A stretch of DNA of 64,000 nucleotides from contig NZ_VCRA01000002.1 of the NCBI RefSeq assembly GCF_005938385.1, positions 372,001-436,000 on the forward strand, read 5' to 3'. This document shows, one piece after another, positions 44,344-52,624 of the stretch (positions within the stretch are counted from its first letter, which is position 1; every line of letters begins with the position of its first letter). Source of the stretch: Paenibacillus mesophilus (GTDB lineage: Bacteria; Bacillota; Bacilli; Paenibacillales; NBRC-103111). The translations under genes and the position numbers were made by a program. Below the pieces are notes generated by a model. That model was given only the letters and a program-made list of their open reading frames with translations. It searched no databases and was not told where the DNA came from.

Positions 44344-45441
44344 TCATTTCACCTTGGCCGCAATGTCCGATAGTTCCTGTTCAATCTCCTCCCTGATCCG
44401 GTCCACTATACCGTAATCGACGGCCGGTACATAAATTTGCTTCAGTTGATCCTGCAGCGATTTGGCATGAGCCAGATGCCCGATCGATTCCTTCATTTTG
44501 GCGGAATACCGTCCCTTGATCTCGCCGATCGGCTCCGCGTACGCTTCATCCGTCCCCGGCTGGATACAGTGCTCATACATATCGATGATTTCATCCGTTG
44601 GGCGGTCGGGAAAATATTCATGCGGTGCCGTGCTGTCGAAAACGGCGAATCCGAGCTCTCGGACGATGACCATGTCCAAGCTGTTCGGGTCGAAGCCGCA
44701 ATGATAAATTTCCACATCAAAGCCGCGTTCCGTACCGGCCGCTGCTATTTTTTTCAGCATGGTCGATTTCCCGGACCCGGCACGCCCTTTGACGAGATAC
44801 CTTTTCAGACCGTCAGTCAAATTAGGCACAAAATCGACGGCGCCATTCGGTGTAGCCGCACCCAAGAACCGGTGGTCGATCCGGCTTTTCTTCCCGAGCT
44901 TGCGATCCCCGTACAGAAGCTTCACGTAAGTTGCGGTCAACGTATCGGCTGCCGGAAAATCCATGTTGGTAATGTAATACGTTTCCCATTCGTCATGGAT
45001 GCGAAGCGCCTCCGCGAAACCGGAGTAGCCGTGTTCATAGGCCCGGGAAATTTCGTTTTTCAAGCTTTCGATCAACGGCATTTGAGCAGCGAGCCGAGAC
45101 CGGTCGCAGGCGGCGTCCAAATCGACGTACCGCACGTCTTCTCCGGAAAGTCGAGGCCGTATTACGCGAGGCGCCGTTCCATTTACGATTCCCGCCCTCA
45201 GCCCGGGTACGATCACACCATCAAGCGAGTCATTGTCGAAAGGACAGTGGATAAACCACGTATCGTAGCCATTCTCCGTCAACCGGTCGCCGATTGACCG
45301 AATCATACTCGACTTTCCCGTACCCGGCCCTCCCAGCAGGACGAAAAGACGCTCCAGACGCTGCAGAGACGAATCGAACAAGTTGGCGAAGCCAGCGGCG
45401 GTATTGCCGCTTGCAAAATAATGTTTAACCGTTCCGGTCAT
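44344..45441 (-). CDS. Protein with two P-loop ATPase domains (function unknown)
   Basis: A 365-aa cytoplasmic protein with two tandem nucleotide-binding motifs: LLGGPGTGKSS (about residue 38) and KGRAGSGKST (about residue 215), each followed by a FIHCPFDNDSLDGVI / IYHCGFDPNSLDMVI repeat. The two halves are clearly homologous, an internal duplication. This is a conserved Firmicute family of unknown role. ATG 45441 is chosen with GAGAGG ten bases upstream; GTG 45450 is an alternative. It is convergent with the candidate RNA and divergent from the YdjC-like gene. Confidence 0.8.
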   Translation of the reverse strand: MTGTVKHYFASGNTAAGFANLFDSSLQRLERLFVLLGGPGTGKSSMIRSIGDRLTENGYDTWFIHCPFDNDSLDGVIVPGLRAGIVNGTAPRVIRPRLSGEDVRYVDLDAACDRSRLAAQMPLIESLKNEISRAYEHGYSGFAEALRIHDEWETYYITNMDFPAADTLTATYVKLLYGDRKLGKKSRIDHRFLGAATPNGAVDFVPNLTDGLKRYLVKGRAGSGKSTMLKKIAAAGTERGFDVEIYHCGFDPNSLDMVIVRELGFAVFDSTAPHEYFPDRPTDEIIDMYEHCIQPGTDEAYAEPIGEIKGRYSAKMKESIGHLAHAKSLQDQLKQIYVPAVDYGIVDRIREEIEQELSDIAAKVK

Positions 45442-45600
45442 AAAGCACACACCTCTCTAGGCAAATGTCACGGTTCATACCATATCGTATTAATCTGACG
45501 TATAAAAGGTGCGGCCGAATAACTGCTTGCTACGCGCCGAACAGGTTAGTGTCCCTATCGATCCGGCGCCAAACGCATATGATATTTGAACCTTGTGTAT

Positions 45601-45615
45601 GGGGGGGGGGGGGGG
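45601..45615. repeat. Homopolymer of 15 G upstream of a start codon
   Basis: Fifteen consecutive G at 45601-45615, preceded by TAT and followed by AGTTTA and the TTG start of the YdjC-like gene at 45622. It doubles as the Shine-Dalgarno region. Length change by slippage would alter translation. A sequencing or assembly error is also possible. Confidence 0.75.
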
Positions 45616-45621
45616 AGTTTA

Positions 45622-46557
45622 TTGTCCAAATATGTGATCGTAAACGCCGACGATTTCGGATTATCGAAGCACATTAATGAAGCGATTCTCGAAGCGCATC
45701 GGAACGGCATCGTAACAAGCACTACTCTGATGGCCAATATGCCGGGATTCAATCACGCCGTCTTATCGGCAAAACGAAACCGATCGCTCGGCGTAGGATT
45801 GCACGCAAATTTGAGTTACGGCAAGCCGTTGTCGCCTGCCGCAAGCGTTCCATCCCTCGTAGGGGCGGACGGCTTCTTTTCAGATAAGAGGGACGGTTGG
45901 AGGGTGCAGGACATTGAACGGGAATTGTACCGACAGTTCGACATGCTCGTATCGGCGGGTCTTCAACCAACTCATCTCGACTCCCATCATCATATTCATC
46001 TCGAGGTCTCTTCCGTCTATTCCATTATGTGCAAACTTGCCGAGCAGAAACGAATCCCTATCCGGCTTCATCCTTGGTCGTCGCAGCTGGAGTGCAGACC
46101 AGCCAGTACGGACCGACTGATCATGGATACGTATGAACAAAGTGACGGAGCGGAGAGGCTGCTTGCGCATATGGAGTCGATGGCGGACGGAACGACGGAA
46201 ATCATGTGTCATCCCGTGTACGGCGGCGGGGAGCTGCGGTCGTTAACCGATCCCCGGATAAAGGAAGCGATTCTCCGGCATTCGATTCGGCTGATCGATT
46301 ACAGACTGCTTCCCGCGCTCCATAGCGTGCCGGTCGGGACCGAAGCCGACTTGCTGGAGGCAACTATTCCGCATCCTACCGATCCTATCGCTCCCGCAAA
46401 GTATCGCCCCCGAAGAAATAAGCCAAGAGCAAGAAAATCGTATTCCGGTAAAACAAAATCGGCATCCGTTCGGAAAAAACGGTCTTCCCGCGCGATAAGC
46501 GGAAGGACTTCCCGAACCCGCATCGCGAAAAGAAGGTGGAAAACGAAGCCGCGATGA
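45622..46557 (+). CDS. ChbG/YdjC-family carbohydrate deacetylase
   Basis: Predicted metal-dependent deacetylase of N-acetylated oligosaccharides (311 aa). The metal site is seen as YVIVNADDFGLS at the start and THLDSHHHIH around residue 125, plus EIMCHPVYGGG. The barrel ends near residue 250. A further 60-residue tail (about 252-311) is extremely Arg/Lys/Ser-rich and unlike the family, perhaps binding nucleic acid or wall polymer, or a non-homologous extension. TTG 45622 follows a 15-G tract at SD distance. A longer frame from TTG 45586 would translate the tract as Gly5. Upstream of the heparinase-like gene. Confidence 0.88.
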   Translation: MSKYVIVNADDFGLSKHINEAILEAHRNGIVTSTTLMANMPGFNHAVLSAKRNRSLGVGLHANLSYGKPLSPAASVPSLVGADGFFSDKRDGWRVQDIERELYRQFDMLVSAGLQPTHLDSHHHIHLEVSSVYSIMCKLAEQKRIPIRLHPWSSQLECRPASTDRLIMDTYEQSDGAERLLAHMESMADGTTEIMCHPVYGGGELRSLTDPRIKEAILRHSIRLIDYRLLPALHSVPVGTEADLLEATIPHPTDPIAPAKYRPRRNKPRARKSYSGKTKSASVRKKRSSRAISGRTSRTRIAKRRWKTKPR

Positions 46558-46663
46558 ACAAAGATTTTTAGACATGTCAATTACTTGACTATAAAACAGC
46601 CGGGCCCGATCCGCGTGTTATGATGTTACCAGTCGAAAGAATGATTTGGAGGGATCCTGCGCT

Positions 46664-49600
46664 TTGAAGCCGTTATATCCATATTACGTAGTCCGGGAGT
46701 CCGAGCAATTCGAACAGCTTCCGGCTGCGGGAGATTTTACGGAAGGCGATACGATGAATAGAGCCTCCCGGAAGTCCGAGTTTGCCGCTTATACGAACAA
46801 AGGCATGCTTCACTTTCGGATATGGTGTTATGATGCCGACCCGCAGCAAGCGGAGACGATACGTCTGAATTTCGATCCGGATCATTCGGGCCGAAGACCT
46901 CATAATCTGGTGCAAGTAATCGTCGATTCCGAAGGCAGAACGAAGGCGGAGACGATGGAGTACGATATCGTCCGTTTTTCTCCGGTCGAAGAGGTCCGCA
47001 GCAGCACGGTCTTTCGAGGCGGAGTATTGGAAATAACCGTGGTGATGCCGCTCGGTCTGGTCTACAAGAGCAGAGATTCGCGACCTTATATCGGACTAAA
47101 TGTGATACGGATGCGCGCGGGCGCGCCTGCTTTGTCAAAGTGGTCCGGTTTGCCCGGGGAGATTTCGGTGCATTGTTTGCAAGGAATCGGGGATTTGATT
47201 TTCGCCGAAGGATTAACGGCGGATGAGACGGACGCCTGGACCCGTCGCGCGATCGAAGACAGCAGCAAGGCGTATACGAGATGGGAGAAGCAGAAGCTCC
47301 CCCCTGAAATGCTCCGCCACGTACGCGCCAAAAAATCGGGCTTCTCGCTGCGAATCAAACCGGAGGATGCGGAGCGCGCCCGCCGCAACGCCCGCGAGAC
47401 GGATTGGGGCGCCCGTATTGCCGCGAGGATCTATGAAGTAGCGGATTACTGGGCGTCCAAATCGGATGACGAATTGTTCGATTTCATTATTCCCGGCAAT
47501 CCACGGGCGATGACGCCGAGCCAGTTTTACGGAGATCCGTTGACCGGCGGCAACCGGCTTACGCTGAAAACATGCTTGGAAACGCCGTTCCGGTTCTACA
47601 ACGAGAAGACCGGGGAATGGTGGTATCCGGGCAAGAAGCTGAACAATCCCGCGACGGGCGAGGAAGTGATCGTGGAAGATAACGGAGAAGGATTTCTGAT
47701 TCCGGAAGGATTCCCCAATCCATATACCCGATGCATGCTTGTCGCGGCAACCCGCAACTACCGGCTGGCAATGGCGATGGCGGCGCCGTACTGTCCTTCC
47801 ATCACCGATAAGAACGTCGTCCCGGAAACGAGCGGTACCCTGTATGCCGGGGGAATTCCGAATTTGGCGTATGCATACATATTGTCCGGAGATGTCCGTT
47901 ACGCCTATAAAGCGGCCATTCTGATCGGGAGAATTGCGGAGCTGTACCCTTACATGAACGGCGGCTACCATGACGGGAGCTATTCGGATACGGTGCATTT
48001 GTCGGAGCCGTCCACGACGGGCACGGAATGGAAGAAAAACTTGCTGGAAGCGTACGACCTTATTTTCGATGGAATCGACGCGTTTCATGACGACTTGGAG
48101 GCGTTGTTCGCGCGGAAGCCCGATGCCGAGAACAAGCGGCGCGCAGTCCCGTTCGATCTGCGAAGAGCGGTGGAGCGGGAGATGATCCCTTATGTCATCT
48201 ATACGTGCGAATTGGAGCGAAGCGGCGCGAGCGACTGGTCGATGAGGCTGCTCGAGCTGGAGATGGAAGCGGCGGCTTTGATCCAGAACGGAGAGCTGCT
48301 TCACGAAGTGCTTATGGATTCCGCCTTCAGCTTATTCTCCAAGCTGAAAAACGGCTATTACCGGGACGGAAAATACGCGTACGATTCGTCCGGCTATGTC
48401 GAGCTGATGTCTTATGCCATGATGAACTACCCGAATTGGACTTACTTGTTCCAGGACGACGGTCCGTTCATAGAGCCTTTGAATTTGTTCGAGGATCCCC
48501 GCTTCGGCGTGAAAGAAATTATCGCTTTTTATTACCGTTACAGATGCGGAAGTTTATCATCCGCATTCGGCGACACTCCAGTGGATAATTTGCTTCCCCT
48601 ATCGGACAAGCGCAAAAACGGGATGATGCCTTTTCTTGCGTTAAGCGAAACCGTGTTTCGGAGAATGCCTTCGGCACGGGATATTATAGGGCAGGCGCTC
48701 ACCCATTACAGCGAGGAGGAGCTGGCGAGACTGCGGGTGGAGGCTTGCGCGGATAACGGAAGAGGCGGCAACCAGTCTCTCCTGGTACTTGCGAACGCCT
48801 TGTCCGAGTCGGAGCTGGCGCCGTACCGCGAGCAATCGTCACAAGGAGTGCAGCCTTCGTTCTTGGCGGAGGACTCGGAAATCAGCATCTTGAGAAGCGG
48901 CAGCACGGCCCGGAATACGAAGCACCTTGTGTTATACGGACAACCTACACTGCCTCATGCGCATGGCGATAAGCTCGGACTATGGCTCGGAGCGTACGGG
49001 GTGCATCAGCTGGCGTTCGGCGGCCATTATCCGTTTATTTGGATCGGTCCGAAAATCCGGCAATGGGAGCTTCATTCCGCGTCGTGCAACGTCGTACTGA
49101 TAGACGGCAAAAATCAGGCGCCTTCGAGCTCCGTTCAGCTCGAGCATTATGAAGGGAAATCGTTTCAAGCGGCGGGAATGGAGAACAAAGAGGCGTATCC
49201 CGGCAGCCACTACGAAAGATGGGCATGGCTCATTCAAGCTCCGGACGGAGAAAACGCATACGTGCTGGACCGGTTTCTCGTCTCCGGCGGCTCCAAATTC
49301 GATTACAATACTCACGGTCTGGACGTATCGCTGGAGCAGGTCGCGTTCGAAGGGATCGAGAACTGGGAGCCGATGGAAGGAACGCTTGCCGGAGCGGACA
49401 TTCCGCTGTACGGGCAGCCCGGGTACGGCTGGATGAAAGCGATCCGCAAAGCGAAAGCGGGCCGACAAGTATCATGGACTTACCCGTACGGGGACAGTTC
49501 GTTGAAAATTACCGCGCTGAACGGTAAAGAGCGGGAATTGATATGCTGCCTGGGCGAGAAGGGCGGACAAGAAATGAAAAAATCGCCGTGGGATACTTAT

Positions 49601-50335
49601 GTTCTGATTAGGGACGAGCAGGACGAGCCTGAAGGTCATGCCGCTTCCTTCGTTACGGTAATGGAGCCTTTTGAAGGTAATCCCTTTCTGAAGTCCGTTC
49701 AAGCCATGGAGTGCAGAAGCGGGGTACATGACGGCGTATTCGAGCCTGTCGGCCTTAGCGCGACACATCTTGACGGGAGCCGTGATATCGTCATTTCCGC
49801 ACGCCATCAAAGGAAGCCGGTGACGTTCCGGGACGAGGCGGGACTGCTGCATACGACCGATGCGCAAACGCTATTAATCCGTTATTCCGGCAACCGTCCG
49901 GTATTAGTCGAAGCGGTAGGTTACACGGTGATCGAATCGGGCGGGTTGAGATGGGAGCGGGCGCAGTCCGAATGGCGGGGAACCGTCACCTCGGTCGATA
50001 CGGAGCTCAGACTGATCGAGGTGGAGTTCGCCGGGGAAGTGCCGGATTCGGCCCAGCTTCAAGATGCCGTCGGATTTATTGACGGCGAGGGCTACAAGAA
50101 GCCGTCTCCTTACTACATCAGAGATCCCCGCATACAAGGGAACCGGCTTGTGTTCCGAACGGATATTACGATGTTCCGTGGAGAAGAAGGCTGGCAAGGG
50201 ACGGAAAAAGTACGCGTGCAGCAAGGCAAGCAGGCGATCGATTACATGGGCAAACGAATGCTGGTCGACGTCCGGGCCGGGGACCGGTTTACGTTGAGCA
50301 ACCGGATCTGTCTCGGCAACGGAGATTTCATATGA
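46664..50335 (+). CDS. Heparinase II/III-like protein (putative polysaccharide lyase)
   Basis: A 1223-aa protein without signal peptide, so apparently intracellular. The first 300 residues are beta-rich. Then a helical toroid (about 300-640: YTRCMLVAATRNYRLAMAMA, GIPNLAYAYILSGD, NGGYHDGSYSDTVH) is followed by an antiparallel beta-sandwich with the heparinase-type LPHAHGDKLGLWLGAYG and DGENAYVLDRFLVSGG. The C-terminus has additional beta domains. Such proteins cleave uronic-acid-containing polysaccharides; the tight match to a particular PL family cannot be given. TTG 46664 has GGAGGGA nine bases upstream. It overlaps the following gene by four bases. Confidence 0.78.
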   Translation: MKPLYPYYVVRESEQFEQLPAAGDFTEGDTMNRASRKSEFAAYTNKGMLHFRIWCYDADPQQAETIRLNFDPDHSGRRPHNLVQVIVDSEGRTKAETMEYDIVRFSPVEEVRSSTVFRGGVLEITVVMPLGLVYKSRDSRPYIGLNVIRMRAGAPALSKWSGLPGEISVHCLQGIGDLIFAEGLTADETDAWTRRAIEDSSKAYTRWEKQKLPPEMLRHVRAKKSGFSLRIKPEDAERARRNARETDWGARIAARIYEVADYWASKSDDELFDFIIPGNPRAMTPSQFYGDPLTGGNRLTLKTCLETPFRFYNEKTGEWWYPGKKLNNPATGEEVIVEDNGEGFLIPEGFPNPYTRCMLVAATRNYRLAMAMAAPYCPSITDKNVVPETSGTLYAGGIPNLAYAYILSGDVRYAYKAAILIGRIAELYPYMNGGYHDGSYSDTVHLSEPSTTGTEWKKNLLEAYDLIFDGIDAFHDDLEALFARKPDAENKRRAVPFDLRRAVEREMIPYVIYTCELERSGASDWSMRLLELEMEAAALIQNGELLHEVLMDSAFSLFSKLKNGYYRDGKYAYDSSGYVELMSYAMMNYPNWTYLFQDDGPFIEPLNLFEDPRFGVKEIIAFYYRYRCGSLSSAFGDTPVDNLLPLSDKRKNGMMPFLALSETVFRRMPSARDIIGQALTHYSEEELARLRVEACADNGRGGNQSLLVLANALSESELAPYREQSSQGVQPSFLAEDSEISILRSGSTARNTKHLVLYGQPTLPHAHGDKLGLWLGAYGVHQLAFGGHYPFIWIGPKIRQWELHSASCNVVLIDGKNQAPSSSVQLEHYEGKSFQAAGMENKEAYPGSHYERWAWLIQAPDGENAYVLDRFLVSGGSKFDYNTHGLDVSLEQVAFEGIENWEPMEGTLAGADIPLYGQPGYGWMKAIRKAKAGRQVSWTYPYGDSSLKITALNGKERELICCLGEKGGQEMKKSPWDTYVLIRDEQDEPEGHAASFVTVMEPFEGNPFLKSVQAMECRSGVHDGVFEPVGLSATHLDGSRDIVISARHQRKPVTFRDEAGLLHTTDAQTLLIRYSGNRPVLVEAVGYTVIESGGLRWERAQSEWRGTVTSVDTELRLIEVEFAGEVPDSAQLQDAVGFIDGEGYKKPSPYYIRDPRIQGNRLVFRTDITMFRGEEGWQGTEKVRVQQGKQAIDYMGKRMLVDVRAGDRFTLSNRICLGNGDFI

Positions 50336-51051
50336 AAATGTCGGGAGTGGAGGCTGCTAAGCAATTTGTATCGGATCATTTCCCGAGTTGCAATATCGCG
50401 ATACTGACCGGAAGTACGGCTCGCGGAGAGGATACGGCGTATTCCGATTTGGACATCGTCATCATCTCGGACGATGCGCCGGCGGCTTATGCAGAGGCGT
50501 ATTGCGAGTACGGCTGGATGATTGAAATATTAATGCACAACCGGGACACATACAAACAGTTTTTTGACAGGGATTGTATGCGCGGGCGACCGTCATTGCC
50601 CCACATGTTCGCGAGCGGCATAATTTTGGTTGACGACGGCACGGCGGAGGGCATACAGCTTGAAGCTCGGCGGCTGCTCGATGCCGGTCCTCCGGCATGG
50701 TCCGAGCAAGAAGTCCGGCGCGCCCGGTTCGCGATAACGAACCATTTGTTGGATTTGCAAGGCGGGCTTCCGGCAGGAGAAGCGATCTTCGCTGGGCAGG
50801 AATTGGCGCATGCGTTGCATGAGCTGGTGCTCCGCGCCAATAGGCGATGGGTCTCAAGGGGAAGGCGAATCCCGCGGGCTTTGGAGGAATACGATCCGGT
50901 TTTCGCCGGACGATTCGCCGAATCGTTTCAAGCTTTTTACAGCTCGCCGCATGATGCATCGGCGGTCATCCGATATGCCGACGAAGTTCTTGCCCCTTAC
51001 GGAGGGAGACTGTTCGAGGGATACTCCACCAAACCGGCTGTGCAGCCATAG
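50332..51051 (+). CDS. Nucleotidyltransferase-domain protein
   Basis: A 239-aa protein with an N-terminal polymerase-beta-like nucleotidyltransferase motif: ILTGSTARGEDTAYSDLDIVI (Gly27-Ser28 and Asp39-x-Asp41). The C-terminal half is helical, of the aminoglycoside-nucleotidyltransferase type, and could bind a small-molecule acceptor. ATG 50332 overlaps the stop of the heparinase-like gene (ATGA), so the two are translationally coupled. Substrate unknown; resistance is only one possibility, as the neighbours concern carbohydrates. Confidence 0.82.
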   Translation: MKMSGVEAAKQFVSDHFPSCNIAILTGSTARGEDTAYSDLDIVIISDDAPAAYAEAYCEYGWMIEILMHNRDTYKQFFDRDCMRGRPSLPHMFASGIILVDDGTAEGIQLEARRLLDAGPPAWSEQEVRRARFAITNHLLDLQGGLPAGEAIFAGQELAHALHELVLRANRRWVSRGRRIPRALEEYDPVFAGRFAESFQAFYSSPHDASAVIRYADEVLAPYGGRLFEGYSTKPAVQP

Positions 51052-51202
51052 CGATGTTTACTTCATGCAGAAAGCGCCCACTCGTCCGCGAGGGGCGCTT
51101 TTCTCAAAGTATCGGAGGTTAAAGTCCTTCACCGTACAAAAGCGAAAATATACCATTACGTGTCACGCTCTACATGTGAAGGCTTGATGGAGAGAGTGAG
51201 GC

Positions 51203-51384
51203 GGAACTTTCATTTCCTCTATCGGTTCAGAAAGAGAGTACATGCATCACAAATGGAACTTTCAGTTCCGTTATTCGCTCTGGTTTAGTATAAATGCTAT
51301 TTATTTTGTCTGATAGCGGAACTCAAACTTCCGTTAAGCCCGATTTCAACCTTACGTTTTCGAAATAACGGAACGCCAATTTCC
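51203..51384. repeat. Spaced inverted-repeat array (GGAAC...TTCC type, copy 3)
   Basis: Four 15-base units beginning GGAAC and ending TTCC start at 51203, 51255, 51318 and 51370 (for example GGAACTTTCAGTTCC at 51255). The steps are 52, 63 and 52 bp, the same arrangement as the GGAAAAC family at 8 kb and 44 kb but with another unit sequence. It lies just upstream of the second candidate RNA. No ORF with an RBS is supported in this 639-bp gap. Confidence 0.78.
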
Positions 51385-51439
51385 GCGAGCTTTATTCCGC
51401 TTTTCATCCGTAGGAATAAGCGATTGGGACACGGGCATT

Positions 51440-51690
51440 TGGAGTAGAAGTCATTTCGCAAAAGCTCCGAGAGGGAATGGGTATTGAAGCGGAAAGTTTA
51501 GGTGTGAATTTGGCATGAACCTCGTCAAAATCACACTCGGGCCGCCTTTGAAGTCGTGTTGTTACCGCAAAGTCTAATCAAGACAACACGACTTCAACAG
51601 CGGTTGGAGCCGGGTACCCATTCCCTCCCAACGCGCCAATGTATGGGTTTGCACACCAAAACCGTCCGGGCGTTGCCCGGACGGTTTTTC
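51440..51690 (+). ncRNA. Candidate structured RNA, copy 2 of 2
   Basis: GAGGGAATGGGTA (51471-51483) is perfectly complementary to TACCCATTCCCTC (51615-51627), a 13-bp closing helix. Inside it, GTGTGAATTT/AAAATCACAC and GAAGTCGTGTTGT/ACAACACGACTTC form further hairpins. The 3' part (CCCAACGCGCCAATGTATGG, TTTGCAC) is nearly identical to copy 1 at 44 kb, and a perfect terminator (AACCGTCCGGGC/GCCCGGACGGTT plus T run) ends it. The wobble pairs seen in copy 1 keep the helix, supporting RNA function. No known family was recognised. Confidence 0.6.
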
Positions 51691-52467
51691 TCATCTTTCC
51701 CGCATCGCGATAAATGCGGATGGAGACATGGAAGTCGCTTTTTTGAAAGTCCTGTAGAAGTATGAAGTATCGTAGAAGCCCAAATAATCCGCGATTTCGG
51801 TAATCGTAAAATCGGTGCCGAGCAGCAAGTTGCGGGCTTCGGCGATCCGTAGCTGCTGCATATACTGTCCGGGGGTTTGTCCGGTCACTTCCTTGAACAA
51901 AGAAATCGTGTAGTTCGGGGAACGCAGGATCAGTCCGGCCAGCTCGTTAATGTTAAGCGGCTGGCGATAATGCTCGCGGATATAGCGCTGCATTTTCTCG
52001 GCGAGCAGCCACTTCGTCGGCGATATTCCGGTCGACTCCGACTCGCGGCTGGCGATTCCCGCCAGTTCCTGAATAATCCCCGTGGCGACGAAACGGTGCA
52101 TCGGCTTCTCTTCCCGCATCTCGCGGTGAAGCGCTTCGAACCTTTTGGCGACATAATCGATATTGGTGATCCGTTTTTTCGTAAACCGATTGTTGTCGAA
52201 CAGCGGAACGCATCCGACGGGAAACGAATGATCGAACAGGGCCGAATATTTCCGATGGGGAGTGCCGCCGTCATTTTCCGCGCTGCGGAACGTTCCCTTC
52301 GGAATATACACAAGATCGCCTTTCTCGGCCGTAATGATCGAATGATTGATGGAATATACCAATTTGCCCTGTACGACCAAAATCAATATGTTGGATTCCA
52401 CGGCTACGGGAGCCATTCGCCAATTCGGAATCATATCGTCATAATAAGCCGAGCGGAGAGTGAGCAT
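51691..52467 (-). CDS. AraC-family transcriptional regulator
   Basis: A 258-aa one-component regulator: an N-terminal cupin-like sensor (about 15-125, ILVVQGKLVYSINHS, KGDLVYIPKGTFRSAEND) and a C-terminal AraC HTH (about 155-258: LNINELAGLILRSPNYTISLFK, FTITEIADYLGFYDTSYFYRTF, MSPSAFIAMRE). ATG 52467 has AGGGAG eight bases upstream; a longer frame from ATG 52506 exists but lacks a site. It is divergent from the sulfatase gene, which it probably controls together with the downstream SBP lipoprotein gene. Confidence 0.9.
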   Translation of the reverse strand: MLTLRSAYYDDMIPNWRMAPVAVESNILILVVQGKLVYSINHSIITAEKGDLVYIPKGTFRSAENDGGTPHRKYSALFDHSFPVGCVPLFDNNRFTKKRITNIDYVAKRFEALHREMREEKPMHRFVATGIIQELAGIASRESESTGISPTKWLLAEKMQRYIREHYRQPLNINELAGLILRSPNYTISLFKEVTGQTPGQYMQQLRIAEARNLLLGTDFTITEIADYLGFYDTSYFYRTFKKATSMSPSAFIAMRER

Positions 52468-52624
52468 TCGGGAAACTCCCTTTCGTACCGGTTTCTTTGT
52501 GTTCATCGTAGCATATTGCCATGTGATTTTGTACCCAAAACCGGAGTATTGTACATGGATTGCCGGGAGCGGGATTCGCTATAATGGCCTGGAAGCGGCA
52601 GATTGAAAGGAGAGGTTGACGAGA

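Noticed and set aside
51203-51384. Possible CRISPR array
   Set aside because: Units are 15 bases, imperfect and internally palindromic, with two inter-unit classes (52 and 63 bp) and no cas genes; the related arrays contain units in both orientations.
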